Source: Candidatus Bathyarchaeum sp. (lineage in GTDB: Archaea; Thermoproteota; Bathyarchaeia; Bathyarchaeales; Bathyarchaeaceae). From it: 64,000 nucleotides of DNA. Under the pieces are notes generated by a model, which saw only the letters and a program-made list of their open reading frames with translations, searched no databases and was not told where the DNA came from. Of this stretch, positions 51,813 to 60,882 are shown piece after piece. The translations under genes and the position numbers were made by a program. The stretch is taken from contig JAOZIB010000027.1 in the NCBI GenBank assembly GCA_026014565.1, positions 1-64,000 on the forward strand, read 5' to 3'. Numbering within the stretch: position 1 is the stretch's first letter; every line of letters begins with the position of its first letter.

Positions 51813-52096
51813 TTGAGGTCCCTCAAGTATTCTTCGATTGCAATAAAAGCTTGGTTTGTTGCTTCTTTGGTCAGGGACTTAACGTCAAAGTCCTTCATTA
51901 CTGGAGATAGAACAACATTCACGTCAACGTTTACTGTAACAGGTTTTGTTCCTTGTGCGTCCACAAAAACATCAAGATCAATTATCCTGCCTGTAGAAAC
52001 CTGAGACAAAACATATTTTCTGGCAGCTTGTTCTCCCTTCTCACAGAGTTCCCCTACTTGGTCGAGGGTTAGTTCAGGGATGCCAATTTCTGCCAA
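51794..52096 (-). CDS. DUF3194-type archaeal protein
   Basis: A 100-residue protein with DLDVFVDAQGTKPVTVNVDV, VVLSPVMKDFDVKSLTKEA and AIEEYLRDLK, matching the DUF3194 family that accompanies prefoldin beta in many archaeal genomes. TTG 52096 start. It lies 13 bases downstream of the prefoldin gene and overlaps the DHH gene by 19 bases. Its function is unknown; the genomic link suggests chaperone or ribosome-related work. Confidence 0.85.
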   Translation of the reverse strand: MAEIGIPELTLDQVGELCEKGEQAARKYVLSQVSTGRIIDLDVFVDAQGTKPVTVNVDVNVVLSPVMKDFDVKSLTKEATNQAFIAIEEYLRDLKCKSEK

Positions 52097-52109
52097 AAGG
52101 CTCTCATCC

Positions 52110-52478
52110 CTATGCTGAACCGGATACTGGGCTTAAGTCCTGCTGTAGTTGCTCTTGAAGTTCTTTGACCTGAGTTTTGATGCGTTCATCTTGTTTGGCT
52201 AGAACGTCAACTCGCATTTTCAAGAGTTCTTTACGTTCAGAAAGTTCTGTTTCCACGGTGTTTCTTTCTGATTTAACAAGAATGGCACCAATGGATTTGT
52301 AAACAACAGCAGTTTCTTCTAATTTTTCTAATTCAGCTTTAGCTTGTTCAACTTCGTTGAGTTGCATTTCAAGCTGCTGTTTTTGAGCCATTACACTTTG
52401 AAGGCTCTGCTGTAACTGTTGAAGCCTCATTAATCGCTGCTGGACTTGGGGGGGAAGTTTAGAAAGTTCTTCGCTCAT
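52110..52478 (-). CDS. pfdB: prefoldin subunit beta
   Basis: A 122-residue coiled-coil protein; together with the alpha subunit it forms the jellyfish-shaped hexamer that passes unfolded proteins to the thermosome. MSEELSKLPPQVQQRLMRL starts the first helix, QKQQLEMQLNEVEQAKAELE continues it, AVVYKSIGAILVKSER is the hairpin core and KTQVKELQEQLQQ the second helix. ATG 52478 is preferred because GAGGAG lies just upstream; a start at 52535 would add an odd N-terminus. The alpha subunit is not in the window. Confidence 0.93.
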   Translation of the reverse strand: MSEELSKLPPQVQQRLMRLQQLQQSLQSVMAQKQQLEMQLNEVEQAKAELEKLEETAVVYKSIGAILVKSERNTVETELSERKELLKMRVDVLAKQDERIKTQVKELQEQLQQDLSPVSGSA

Positions 52479-52557
52479 TTTATACTCCTCAAACATTTGA
52501 TTCTGAGTTCTTCCAGCATAAATACCTTGGCACATATTAAGCGTTTCAGTAATTAGT

Positions 52558-52803
52558 CTATTCTGAAAACTTTTGCAGATTCATTGCCACGCCAACTAAC
52601 CGCAAATACGAATTCATCGCAGCACGCAAAGCAGAAGTATCCGTTGCCTCAAAATCCAAAACTAGACTCTGATCCTCGGCAGCCATGCATACTTTTGAGC
52701 GGCTAGTAGAAGAAGATGCAATCTCAGGTTTAAGAGCCTGCATAACTACTTCCAGTTGTTTGTCAGAAGAAAAATTTAGACGCACCACAGCTTTGGCTTT
52801 CAT
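52558..52803 (-). CDS. pcc1: KEOPS complex subunit Pcc1
   Basis: An 81-residue dimerisation subunit of KEOPS, the complex making N6-threonylcarbamoyladenosine in tRNA. MKAKAVVRLNFSSDKQLEVV, SSSTSRSKVCMAAEDQSLVL and ALRAAMNSYLRLVGVAMNL match the Pcc1 family. The ATG at 52803 begins just after the stop of the Brix-domain gene. Other KEOPS subunits are not seen here. Confidence 0.88.
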   Translation of the reverse strand: MKAKAVVRLNFSSDKQLEVVMQALKPEIASSSTSRSKVCMAAEDQSLVLDFEATDTSALRAAMNSYLRLVGVAMNLQKFSE

Positions 52804-52805
52804 GA

Positions 52806-53345
52806 TTAAACGTTCCAAATTAATCTTGAAAAAGTGACTTGGGGTCCTATTTCAACCATTCGTTCAAGCAACATGAAAGTCATTTTAACCCGCTGTTTAG
52901 AATCAAAGGACAGATGTAATGAAACCCGATGATTTCCAGAGGCTTCACCCAAAGACGAAACAGGTAAACCAAAAAACTGGGACAAACTTGCAGCTAAACG
53001 TTGTAACTCAGCTGAAGATTCGTGTTCTAAAGTAATCACAGAAGATTTGATTCGGCTAGTTTGGTTGAGTTCACGTCGCAAACGAATGTTTTGAATGATC
53101 ATCAACGGAGAAACAGCAGTTAAACCCAAGGATATCTTGTACAAACCAATTTTTCCAGGTGCACCATGCCATCTGCCGATAACAACTACATAGTCACAGT
53201 TAAATTCAATTGCTTTCTCTGCTACTGCATCTAGACTCATTTTTCCACGATTAACACGGATAATATCGGGAAAAGAAGAAAGTAAATCTCGACAAAAGGT
53301 GCGAATTCTTTGTGTGGGTCGTCTAGAAGTAGTCAACAAAATCAA
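52806..53345 (-). CDS. Brix-domain ribosomal biogenesis protein
   Basis: A 179-residue archaeal Brix/Imp4-like protein. LTTSRRPTQRIRTFCRDLLS and VNRGKMSLDAVAEKAIEFNC, VVIGRWHGAPGKIGLYKI fit the family, whose eukaryotic members act in rRNA processing and subunit assembly. It starts at TTG 53345, and is followed within three bases by pcc1. Its neighbours are ribosome and exosome genes. Confidence 0.9.
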   Translation of the reverse strand: MILLTTSRRPTQRIRTFCRDLLSSFPDIIRVNRGKMSLDAVAEKAIEFNCDYVVVIGRWHGAPGKIGLYKISLGLTAVSPLMIIQNIRLRRELNQTSRIKSSVITLEHESSAELQRLAASLSQFFGLPVSSLGEASGNHRVSLHLSFDSKQRVKMTFMLLERMVEIGPQVTFSRLIWNV

Positions 53346-53401
53346 ATTTTAATCCACTTCATCAAAAAAGGGTGGCAGAAAGGCATAAGCCTTCTGGAAG
53401 T

Positions 53402-53671
53402 TTAGGACTCAGATGCGCTTTTTACTTGGCGCTTTGCTACAACTCCAAGTTTGGTAACTGGAGTATAGGCTCCACCAGCAAAAGTTACATTACATTTTCC
53501 ACAGTTCCAAACACCAACGCTTTCGCGTTTAACAGCTTCTGCTCCACATTGGGGGCATTTGTGGGTTTGGCGTTGTTCTGTGAGAACTTTAACGTAACGT
53601 TTTCTGATTGTTGCACCATAGCGAGCGCCAAGACCTCTAGTCATTGCAACTTTCTTTGTATTTCTTCCCAT
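53402..53671 (-). CDS. rpl37ae: large-subunit ribosomal protein eL43 (L37Ae)
   Basis: An 89-residue zinc-ribbon ribosomal protein. RGLGARYGATIRKRYVKV is followed by HKCPQCGAEAVKRESVG and WNCGKCNVTFAGGAYTP, giving the C-x2-C...C-x2-C zinc site. It overlaps the end of the Rrp42 gene by one base and belongs to the exosome superoperon. Confidence 0.95.
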   Translation of the reverse strand: MGRNTKKVAMTRGLGARYGATIRKRYVKVLTEQRQTHKCPQCGAEAVKRESVGVWNCGKCNVTFAGGAYTPVTKLGVVAKRQVKSASES

Positions 53672-54471
53672 CAGCTTTTAACCACGATTTTTCGTAATTC
53701 TTTAGACTTTTCAGATGCAATTTTTACGGCTTCAAAGATTTCTTCTTTGGTAAAGAAGCCACTGCCTCCACCTTTCTGCATAGCACAGATGTTTCCGTCT
53801 TTGTTCATTGTTATTGTCAGTCTTGCATCCATTACCTGTTCTTCATCAAGTCCAGTGTCCAATATGAGCTTATCGCCTATTTTAGCAAAAGTAACTGCAA
53901 TAGGATGGTCAACCACAGGCAACGGAGTGTATCCAGGTTGCTTTACGATTTCACATTCTTCTACAGTATACTTGAACATCTTAGCGTTAAGCAAAGCTGC
54001 CAAAGCTGCAATGGCTGAAGCATCAATTAGGTTTCCGTCGTGATTAAGAACATAAACATCAACAAAAACTACGAACACCAGTTTACCTGGTTCGACACAT
54101 AGTTTTTCTACGTCAATGGCTCCTGATTCACGGATTCCTCTGTCTACAACTCGGGCTAGTTCTACTGCATCTTCGCCAGGCGGTCCAGTTTCAAAGTCTG
54201 GAGAGGCAAGAGGCACAAGTTCAGCGTTACAGGTAAGAACACCTTTCTCGGGGGTGTCTGGGAATGGGGTTCCTGTTCCGATTTTAACGCCAACCATAAC
54301 GTCAGTTTGACCTAAACGTACACGGGCAGAACCTTCTGCTTTTTCGATTACACCGCATTCGATTTGAATGTCACGGTAATCTGTGAGTCCGCGTCCGTCG
54401 ATTCGTTCATCGTTTTTTAGAAGCTCGGCTATTCGTTTCTTTTTTACATTTACTACTACAGATGAGGTCAT
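53671..54471 (-). CDS. rrp42: exosome complex subunit Rrp42
   Basis: A 266-residue RNase PH-fold protein, the non-catalytic partner of Rrp41 in the hexameric ring of the archaeal exosome. [20 protein letters not shown] (about 16-35), [17 protein letters not shown] (about 42-58) and [22 protein letters not shown] (the RNA-facing domain around 126-147, here split for brevity) identify it. It overlaps Rrp41 by four bases (ATGA) and eL43 by one, so translation is coupled. Confidence 0.94.
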   Translation of the reverse strand: MTSSVVVNVKKKRIAELLKNDERIDGRGLTDYRDIQIECGVIEKAEGSARVRLGQTDVMVGVKIGTGTPFPDTPEKGVLTCNAELVPLASPDFETGPPGEDAVELARVVDRGIRESGAIDVEKLCVEPGKLVFVVFVDVYVLNHDGNLIDASAIAALAALLNAKMFKYTVEECEIVKQPGYTPLPVVDHPIAVTFAKIGDKLILDTGLDEEQVMDARLTITMNKDGNICAMQKGGGSGFFTKEEIFEAVKIASEKSKELRKIVVKS

Positions 54472-55247
54472 TGTTCTGTTTCCTCCTCAACAACATATTT
54501 TGCTTTTAAGGCTTCCTTTTGAACTTCATACAGTTTCTTACAGCCTTCAACAGCCATAGTAACTGCAGTCTCAAACTCGTCAGTGGACAGATTTCCGTCC
54601 ATCTGTAACAAAGTAATCGCATCCAAGTTAGGCATGTAAGCTACGGGCACGTCAGCTTCACCGATTTTGTCTTCTGTGTCCATTAGGTCCAGAGCGATTT
54701 TTCCGCCAGCTTTACCCGCGGCACATGCTACGACTAGGTCTTTCATTGGAATTCCAGCGTCAGCCAAAGCAAGAGCAGCAGCAGTTATGCCTGCGCATCT
54801 TGTTCCGCCGTCAGCTTGAAGAATTTCGATGTAGACTTGAATTGAAGTTCGGGGATAATATTCAAGAAAAACTGCGGGCTCTAAGGATTCTCGTATGACT
54901 TTAGAGAGCTCAACATCTCTTCGTGAAGGAGCAGGAGATTTACGTTCATCAACAGAGAATGGGGCCATGTGATAACGGCATTGAATAACAGCGCGGTCTT
55001 GTCGGGCAATGTGACGGGGGTGTGCTTCTTTAGGCCCATAAACGCCTACAAGAATTTTGTTTCGTCCTTGTTCTAGATATGCTGAACCATCTGCGTTAGG
55101 AAGAACACCAACTTCCATTTTCACAGGACGCAGTTCATCCACTTTTCGACCATCTAAACGGATGCCTTTTTTATCAACCAAAGTTTCAGATTTCTTGGCT
55201 GACTTTTTCTCTTGCTCTTTTTTAGTTTTCTTTTTACTTGCTGTCAA
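54468..55247 (-). CDS. rrp41: exosome complex catalytic subunit Rrp41
   Basis: A 259-residue RNase PH-type phosphorolytic 3'-5' exoribonuclease; it degrades or adds tails to [23 protein letters not shown] (about 30-49), [20 protein letters not shown] with the phosphate/RNA-binding arginine pair (about 107-126), and [19 protein letters not shown] with the catalytic aspartate region (about 189-207). The N-terminal 25 residues are unusually lysine/glutamate rich. Its start overlaps the Rrp4 gene by 14 bases. Confidence 0.95.
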   Translation of the reverse strand: MTASKKKTKKEQEKKSAKKSETLVDKKGIRLDGRKVDELRPVKMEVGVLPNADGSAYLEQGRNKILVGVYGPKEAHPRHIARQDRAVIQCRYHMAPFSVDERKSPAPSRRDVELSKVIRESLEPAVFLEYYPRTSIQVYIEILQADGGTRCAGITAAALALADAGIPMKDLVVACAAGKAGGKIALDLMDTEDKIGEADVPVAYMPNLDAITLLQMDGNLSTDEFETAVTMAVEGCKKLYEVQKEALKAKYVVEEETEQ

Positions 55248-55950
55248 TTGCTTCTCGTTCCTTTTTAATCATCTCAGTAACTTTGTCGGTTAACCCACTG
55301 GTGTGAGATTCTTGCTCAATTTTGCGAATGGCCTTAATTGCAATCCGCTCATCATCTGCGCTTCTTCCACTGACAAGAATTAAACCATTTTGACCAATAG
55401 TCAACTGGCAACCTGTCTCTTTTTTGATCATTCCAACCATAGAGCCTTGTCTGCCAATTACTCTTGGAATCTTGGTGGGAGTAACTTCAACTAGCTGCCC
55501 CCGCATAATTTTACCCAATCCAGGTTCACGAACAGTCAACTGAGGGTCACGGGTTCGATCATACGCTACGACTTTGGTTATGATCAAATCGCCCACATCA
55601 AAGATAGAGGGCAAATCTGTTGTTTCGGGTTTAAAGCCACGTTCAACAACATCAGAGGCTCTAAGTCGTGCTAAATGGGGAGCTTTAATGTCTATTACCC
55701 AACCACCCGGAGTTGTTTCAATAATTTTTCCGATAACAACATCTCCAGGCATTGGAATATAAAATGCCTTTAATGCTACGACATGAACTCTTTTTCCTTC
55801 GTAATCTACGAGTCCAAGTCGGCAAGCATAAATTTTTTCGTTTTCTTTGTATGTACTCTCTCCGGAAAGATAATCGCCTTCAGCAAGAAGGTCTCCAGGA
55901 GATACAAGCTGTTTTTTTTCATAAAAGAGTGGCATATCAAAATACCTCAA
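55234..55950 (-). CDS. rrp4: exosome RNA-binding subunit Rrp4
   Basis: A 238-residue cap protein that feeds RNA into the exosome ring. N-terminal domain ([18 protein letters not shown]), S1 domain (about 67-145, with [20 protein letters not shown]) and KH domain (about 150-205, with [20 protein letters not shown]). It lies directly downstream of the SBDS gene by eight bases. Confidence 0.94.
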   Translation of the reverse strand: MRYFDMPLFYEKKQLVSPGDLLAEGDYLSGESTYKENEKIYACRLGLVDYEGKRVHVVALKAFYIPMPGDVVIGKIIETTPGGWVIDIKAPHLARLRASDVVERGFKPETTDLPSIFDVGDLIITKVVAYDRTRDPQLTVREPGLGKIMRGQLVEVTPTKIPRVIGRQGSMVGMIKKETGCQLTIGQNGLILVSGRSADDERIAIKAIRKIEQESHTSGLTDKVTEMIKKEREAIDSK

Positions 55951-55958
55951 GTTTCCAA

Positions 55959-56651
55959 TTATTTTGCAATTTTCGCATCAATATTTCCTTTAGTTAATTT
56001 CCCTAATTTGTCCAAAAATGGACCATACAAACCAGCTGACATTTCCACAACCGCAGACCAAGACCCATCAGCCAACCATTGATCTCGCTTCAAGGTGCCA
56101 TAGCCTTTAACGGTTCCGTAAATTTTTGCTGCATGCTCTGGTGGAACATGTATCTCTACAGATATCTTCTCCATCTTGAGTGGAATAATAGGTCGCAATA
56201 GTTTTATTATGTCTTTTGCTTGCTCTTCCACACTTTTCTGCGGATCAATAGAGAAATGAATCTCATTCATAGCATTCTCAATACGCTGAGGTGGATGAGG
56301 AAGATTCGTTTTTGGATCAATGCATTCACGGGATATGAAAGCAATAATTTGGTTACGTTTTTCTTCGACCATGTGTCTTCGTTGGTCTGTAGTCAGCTGC
56401 AAATCACCCTTTTTCAGAATCATTTCAGCAACTTTTAAAGAATCAACAGTACCAAAAACTTCTTTTAGTTTGTCTTCTGAAGCTTTCGTACCTTTTCCAG
56501 CATCAGTAAATATGATGTCAGTTGCGATAACTTCAGAAATTGTGCTGTTAGTTTTGCCCAGCTTAAAGTCTAGGGCCTTATCTGGTTTGGTTAGAATCTC
56601 GAAGTGTTCACCGTTTTGAGTGATACGGGCTATTGTGTACCGATCGCTCAT
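55959..56651 (-). CDS. sdo1: ribosome assembly factor SBDS
   Basis: A 230-residue archaeal SBDS protein, which helps release the anti-association factor from new 60S/50S subunits. [20 protein letters not shown] (about 14-33) and [14 protein letters not shown] (about 50-63) mark the N-terminal domain; [20 protein letters not shown] and [19 protein letters not shown] (about 104-143) the middle domain. ATG 56651 overlaps the end of psmA by four bases. Confidence 0.95.
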   Translation of the reverse strand: MSDRYTIARITQNGEHFEILTKPDKALDFKLGKTNSTISEVIATDIIFTDAGKGTKASEDKLKEVFGTVDSLKVAEMILKKGDLQLTTDQRRHMVEEKRNQIIAFISRECIDPKTNLPHPPQRIENAMNEIHFSIDPQKSVEEQAKDIIKLLRPIIPLKMEKISVEIHVPPEHAAKIYGTVKGYGTLKRDQWLADGSWSAVVEMSAGLYGPFLDKLGKLTKGNIDAKIAK

Positions 56652-57385
56652 TTAGTTTCACTGCCTGCAAGCCCTCTTTGGAGGTTTTCAATTTCTTCAT
56701 CACTTAAGACTTGGAGTTTTTGGGTCTCTGCAGGAATAACTGTTAATTTGATTCTAGTTGTTTCCCCTCGGTCTTTGAGGGCTTTGGTTAGACATTTTGC
56801 AGCAAGTTTTGTTGCTTCATCCAAAGTCAGGTCTTCTTTGTAGTCTTCTTTAAGAATTCCTTCAACCGTTTCGCGACCAATACCTACAGCTACTGCTTTG
56901 TAGCCCCGGTAGGAACCGCTTGGGTCAGTTGAAAAGACTCGACTTCCGGTTTTGTCAACGCCACCAAAAATGATTGAAACTCCAAAAGGTCGAACACCAG
57001 CATGTTGAGTATAGAGTTGTTTTACGTCTCCGACACGTTTGGTCATTATTTCAACATCTATTGGTTCATCATAGGTTAGTCGGTTACTTTGGGCATATAC
57101 TCGAGCTTGGTCAATTAATACACGAGCATCAGAACCTAATCCGACAACTGCTGCTCCAAGATGGTCATCTATGGCGTAGAGTTTCCATGTGAAATTTGTA
57201 TCTTGTAGGGGAGTTTCTATTTTTTCTTCGGCTCCCAAAACTACTCCACTTTTACATGCGATTCCAATAATTGTTGCCCCTCGATTTACTGTTTCTAGGG
57301 CATATTCAACCTGGAACAGTCGACCATCAGGAGAAAATACTGTAATAGTGCGGTCATAAGCACCTGGTGCGGCAAAGACAGACAA
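56648..57385 (-). CDS. psmA: proteasome subunit alpha
   Basis: Outer-ring subunit of the 20S proteasome. The N-terminal alpha-type helix motif [20 protein letters not shown] (about 9-28) sets it apart from beta subunits and gates the pore; [16 protein letters not shown] and [13 protein letters not shown] follow. About 245 residues from TTG 57385, chosen because AGGTGAA upstream is well spaced; an ATG at 57403 lies upstream of that site. It is the promoter-proximal gene of the superoperon. Confidence 0.94.
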   Translation of the reverse strand: MSVFAAPGAYDRTITVFSPDGRLFQVEYALETVNRGATIIGIACKSGVVLGAEEKIETPLQDTNFTWKLYAIDDHLGAAVVGLGSDARVLIDQARVYAQSNRLTYDEPIDVEIMTKRVGDVKQLYTQHAGVRPFGVSIIFGGVDKTGSRVFSTDPSGSYRGYKAVAVGIGRETVEGILKEDYKEDLTLDEATKLAAKCLTKALKDRGETTRIKLTVIPAETQKLQVLSDEEIENLQRGLAGSETK

Positions 57386-57692
57386 AACATTCACCTCATA
57401 CATTAACTACGTTTTGTTTCTGTTGTAATAAGATGGAACTAAAAACCTTTTCGCATTTAAGAATGAGCCAAAATTTTAAGGTAATGTACAACTGTAAAAC
57501 TAAAGCAATTATCAACAAATAATAAGTTTTTTTCGATCAAAATCAGTCATTTTAATTTTAAGTTTTTTTGTGAACACCATGGACGTACATAAAAGTTAAA
57601 AAAATTAAGCACATTTAAGTATAAGATTTATTTTATAATTGTAGAAGTAACTAATAACAAGAATACAAACAGAAACTAAAAGGTGTTAATTG
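57386..57692. other. divergent intergenic region between psmA and the Lrp-like gene
   Basis: About 307 bases with no coding frame. It carries the psmA promoter on the minus strand and a TATA-like TTTATTTTATAATT near 57628-57642 on the plus strand for the regulator gene. Nothing else is recognisable. Confidence 0.4.
57440..57452 (-). promoter_or_regulatory. putative promoter of the psmA-exosome superoperon
   Basis: On the minus strand GCGAAAAGGTTTTTAG combines a purine-rich BRE with a TATA-like GGTTTTTAG, about 55-65 bases before the psmA start. Genes downstream are separated by few or no bases, so this may drive much of the cluster. Pattern match only. Confidence 0.35.
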
Positions 57693-58724
57693 ATGAAAGC
57701 GTGGCAAATTGATGACATTAATGATAACATTTTACGGGCATTATTGAAAGATGCACGCACAAGCTTTACTGACATGGCAAAAGAAAACAACACTTCAGTT
57801 GCTGCAATACGAAACAGATATCTGAACTTAGAAAAAGTTGGAGTCATCAACGGCTCTATGATGTACATCAATCCACACTTTATTGGTTTTAATTGTTATG
57901 GGTTTTTGGGAGTGAAAGTTCATCCAAAAAACGAGCAAGAAATCTGGAATTACCTAATAAAACAACCATACATTCTTTCCATATGGCACAAAACCCAAGA
58001 AATCAACATTGGAACATTTTTTGCGGCACCGAACTTGGATTATTTCACTGCAGTAACAGATGAATTACGAAGCCACCCCAACGTAAAAAGCATCCAACCT
58101 CTAATTTACGTTGGATTACCACACAACCAATATCCAGAAAATCTTAATCTTAAAGTAAACCAAGAAATCAAAAACCCCCATAACTTTTCAGAATGGTTTG
58201 AAAAACCCGAATACAACGACGATGAAGAACCCTTCAAAAAACACCTCTTCCGACCTGCCCAACTAACAAAAATGAAGAAAACCGATCGCCAAATCGCAAA
58301 AATGTTGACAACTGACGCCCGTACACCGTTCAGCAACATTGCCAGTGAAATTAGCAGGTCAACTGCTTTTGTAATTAATAGGTACGCTAAACTAAAAGAG
58401 AAAGGGCTGTTCATATACTCATCAATCACTCTTAATTTGAAAAAACTTGGATATCAAGCCAACGCCATGATTTACTTGCGAGTAAAGGTTGGTTCAAAAA
58501 TTTCCGACATTCATCACAAAATTTCAGAAATTCCAAACTTAATCAGTTTAACAAAAATTATTGGCAATTGGGACATGTTAGCAATCATTCCGTTAGCGTC
58601 TTTCAAAGAATTATTCACAATCGAAAAACAGTTACGGGCCATCAATGGAATAGAAAAAATTCAAATCAATATAAATCCCCCATTCACAAAATGGCCAGCC
58701 AACATGTTTGGCTCAGTTTTCTGA
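57693..58724 (+). CDS. tandem Lrp/AsnC-like transcription regulator
   Basis: A 343-residue protein made of two Lrp-like halves. Half 1: helix-turn-helix DINDNILRALLKDARTSFTD with VAAIRNRYLNLEKVGVINGS (about 8-58), then a RAM-like region (LGVKVHPKNEQEIWNYL). Half 2: KKTDRQIAKMLTTDARTPFS with ASEISRSTAFVINRYAKLKEKG (about 197-245), then AMIYLRVKVGSKISDI and IGNWDMLAIIPLASFKEL. Fused double-Lrp proteins are known in some archaea. Start ATG 57693 (or TTG 57690) follows AGGTG. The palindrome 35 bases after its stop is a likely operator for it or a related factor. Confidence 0.85.
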   Translation: MKAWQIDDINDNILRALLKDARTSFTDMAKENNTSVAAIRNRYLNLEKVGVINGSMMYINPHFIGFNCYGFLGVKVHPKNEQEIWNYLIKQPYILSIWHKTQEINIGTFFAAPNLDYFTAVTDELRSHPNVKSIQPLIYVGLPHNQYPENLNLKVNQEIKNPHNFSEWFEKPEYNDDEEPFKKHLFRPAQLTKMKKTDRQIAKMLTTDARTPFSNIASEISRSTAFVINRYAKLKEKGLFIYSSITLNLKKLGYQANAMIYLRVKVGSKISDIHHKISEIPNLISLTKIIGNWDMLAIIPLASFKELFTIEKQLRAINGIEKIQININPPFTKWPANMFGSVF

Positions 58725-58758
58725 GTGCCAAAAAAATTGGCTAAAGACAAAGAACCCA

Positions 58759-58775
58759 GTGTGCAAGTTGCACAC
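58759..58775. promoter_or_regulatory. perfect palindrome, probable operator
   Basis: GTGTGCAAGTTGCACAC is a perfect 8+8 inverted repeat around one central base. It sits directly upstream of a TATA-like TTTATATG (58780-58787), i.e. over the BRE position for a transcript reading into the membrane-protein/KamA genes. A looser half-site pair, GTGTGC (58840-58845) and GCACAC (58870-58875), lies downstream of that TATA. Dyads of this kind fit Lrp-family dimers. Confidence 0.55.
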
Positions 58776-58779
58776 CATG

Positions 58780-58787
58780 TTTATATG
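58780..58787 (+). promoter_or_regulatory. putative TATA box for the membrane-protein/KamA operon
   Basis: TTTATATG just downstream of the palindrome would place transcription start near 58810, giving a leader of about 120 bases that includes the second GTGTGC/GCACAC pair. Pattern match only. Confidence 0.35.
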
Positions 58788-58929
58788 TTCCCAGCAGAAA
58801 ATACTAGATTGTAATATGTGACAGCCATCGACCTGTAAAGTGTGCATAAATCTGCATTATTTCGCAATCGCACACAAAAATGTCGATTGAAGATTGCCAA
58901 CAATTTGGCAGGTATAGGATAGAAAAAAT

Positions 58930-59451
58930 TTGAGTAATTCAAGTGAAGAAATTAGACAAAAATTTCCAAGACTAGTTGCTAACTTGGTAATTGCTGTAGT
59001 TTTCACGGGCATTAGTCAAATTTTCAGCTGGATCTTTAAGGGCATTAATCCAGACATTTTGTTTTTGTTACAGATTGGACTGATTCTGGTAGCAGGTATT
59101 TTTTTGGTCCGAAGCTTATTTGATGCATTAAGTGTCACCGACAAGGTAACAAAACAATTATTGAAACAAGTAGGAATAAAAAAAGAGCTTTCTAGGCAAA
59201 GAATATTCAAGGACATTATTTGTATCGTTGCCATACTTTTGATTGCAGCCGCCATTGTCCCAATAATATCTAACATATCAAATGGAATCCCATTGCTACA
59301 AGAAATCATCACGTATTCCACAATGGGGCTAATTGCATTGTTTGTATATGACATTGGAAGGACATTTTACAGAATCACAGAAAAAAAGGCCAACAAGCTT
59401 GCAGATCGCATCTCAAACTCAATCAAGGAGGATAAAACAAATACAAAATAG
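58930..59451 (+). CDS. four-helix membrane protein, function unknown
   Basis: A 173-residue protein. Helices at about 15-35 (RLVANLVIAVVFTGISQIF), 42-63 (DILFLLQIGLILVAGIFLV), 93-112 (DIICIVAILLIAAAIVPII) and 125-142, with a basic amphipathic tail (FYRITEKKANKLADRISNSI). The start is TTG 58930; no strong ribosome-binding site. It overlaps the proposed start of the KamA-family gene, so the two are translationally linked. A role as transporter partner is possible but unsupported. Confidence 0.6.
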   Translation: MSNSSEEIRQKFPRLVANLVIAVVFTGISQIFSWIFKGINPDILFLLQIGLILVAGIFLVRSLFDALSVTDKVTKQLLKQVGIKKELSRQRIFKDIICIVAILLIAAAIVPIISNISNGIPLLQEIITYSTMGLIALFVYDIGRTFYRITEKKANKLADRISNSIKEDKTNTK

Positions 59452-60562
59452 CATTTGTACGATTGAACAATTGAAGCAGTTTACTAATTTATCCTCTGTT
59501 GAAGAGAAAAAATTGAAAAAGCTTGTTGAAAAACATCCAATGCGGGTTACACCATATTATATGTCATTAATAGATTGGAAGGATGAAAAAGACCCAATAA
59601 AAAAGATGGCCATTCCTTCAATTAATGAACTGAATCTAGAAGGATCTTATGACACCAGCGGTGAAGTGGAAAACACCAAAATGTCTGGGCTTCAGCATAA
59701 ATATTCACAGACTGCTCTGATATTAGCGACCAACAAATGTGCAATGTATTGCAGACACTGTTTTAGAAAACGGCTGGTTGGGCTCCAAACCAAAGAGATA
59801 ATTGATCGTTTTGAAGATGCTGCAAATTACATAAAACAACATAAACAAATCAATAACGTTTTGGTCACTGGCGGAGACCCTCTTGTTTTGAAAAACGAAA
59901 TTATTGAGAAGCTTCTATCAATTTTGTCAGGTCTTCCACAAATAAACTTCATCAGGTTCGGTAGCAGAGCTCCTGTAACATATCCTTCACGTTTTGAAGA
60001 CAAAAAACTGTTACAGATTTTAACGAAAAATTGTCACCCAAATCGCCGAATCTATGTTGTTACCCAGTTTAATCATCCAAGGGAAATAACTAAACAGTCA
60101 ATCAAAGCAGTAGACAATTTGATGAAATCAGGGATTATCGTAAACAATCAAACGGTATTGCTTAAAGGAGTAAATGACAATCCAGAAACATTGTCCGAAT
60201 TACTAAACGGGTTAGTTAGGATAGGTGTTGTTCCATATTATCTGTTCCAATGCAGGCCAGTAAAACGGGTTAAGTGTAATTTTCAAGTGCCCCTTGCCAG
60301 AGCCATAGAAATTGTTGAAGAAACAAAAAAACACTGTAACGGTCTTAGTAAGCGATTCAGGTTTATCATGTCACACAGAGCAGGAAAAATTGAGATACTA
60401 GGGATTTTTAATAACAAAGTCTACTTCAAATATCATCAAGCCAAAAACAAAAACAAAATTGGGAAAATCTTCACAAAACAAATTAATGAAAATGCCTGTT
60501 GGTTAGAAGATTTAGAAATAACACAGTTTCAAAAAATTAATGTTGCTTCCTACCTGTTGTAG
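59441..60562 (+). CDS. KamA-family radical SAM aminomutase-like enzyme, probable AUA start
   Basis: About 373 residues. The radical-SAM cluster is CAMYCRHCFRKR (C-x3-C-x2-C, near residue 100), followed by VLVTGGDPLVL, and a PLP-lysine region MSHRAGKIEILG near the C-terminus, as in lysine 2,3-aminomutase-like proteins. Substrate may be lysine or another amino acid; beta-lysine is an archaeal osmolyte, but no acetyltransferase partner is adjacent. The frame is open from 59333, inside the preceding gene, but AAGGAGGAT at 59425-59433 points to ATA 59441 as start, overlapping the upstream stop. TTG 59474 is the nearest standard alternative and lacks a ribosome-binding site. Confidence 0.85.
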   Translation: MQNSICTIEQLKQFTNLSSVEEKKLKKLVEKHPMRVTPYYMSLIDWKDEKDPIKKMAIPSINELNLEGSYDTSGEVENTKMSGLQHKYSQTALILATNKCAMYCRHCFRKRLVGLQTKEIIDRFEDAANYIKQHKQINNVLVTGGDPLVLKNEIIEKLLSILSGLPQINFIRFGSRAPVTYPSRFEDKKLLQILTKNCHPNRRIYVVTQFNHPREITKQSIKAVDNLMKSGIIVNNQTVLLKGVNDNPETLSELLNGLVRIGVVPYYLFQCRPVKRVKCNFQVPLARAIEIVEETKKHCNGLSKRFRFIMSHRAGKIEILGIFNNKVYFKYHQAKNKNKIGKIFTKQINENACWLEDLEITQFQKINVASYLL

Positions 60563-60882
60563 TATTTGTCTTCTGTAACTTTGTATATTTCTAAGGCTTT
60601 CAATGGTCCATCAATTACTTTTGCTGTGTGGGGCTTTTTGGCGGGAACAAACATTGTGTCTTTGGGTTTCATGACGACTTTTTTGTCCTGAAAAATAAAC
60701 TCCATGGTGCCTTCTAAAACAACAACAAGATGTTCAACAGGGTGCTCATGAACAGGAAGGTCAACTGTTTGGTTTTTGAGTTCAAAATAGTTCAGAGTTA
60801 AATCTGTTCCGTGAACAAGTCGGATTAAAACGTCTTTATATAGTTCATTTTCTTTTATTGAATCCAATTGGAACGGCAACAT
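60550..60882 (-). CDS. cupin-domain protein
   Basis: A 110-residue cupin with VDLPVHEHPVEHLVVVLEGTM (trimmed: motif 1 H-x-H-x4-E, about 43-54) and MFVPAKKPHTAKVID (motif 2, about 76-90). All expected metal ligands (three histidines and a glutamate) are present. GAGGT precedes ATG 60882. It overlaps the KamA-family gene end-to-end by 13 bases in convergent orientation. Substrate unknown. Confidence 0.86.
   Translation of the reverse strand: MLPFQLDSIKENELYKDVLIRLVHGTDLTLNYFELKNQTVDLPVHEHPVEHLVVVLEGTMEFIFQDKKVVMKPKDTMFVPAKKPHTAKVIDGPLKALEIYKVTEDKYYNR

Noticed and set aside
53372-54043. 223-codon plus-strand open frame opposite rrp42 and eL43
   Set aside because: It is the complement of well-identified genes; the long frame is a by-product of their codon use.
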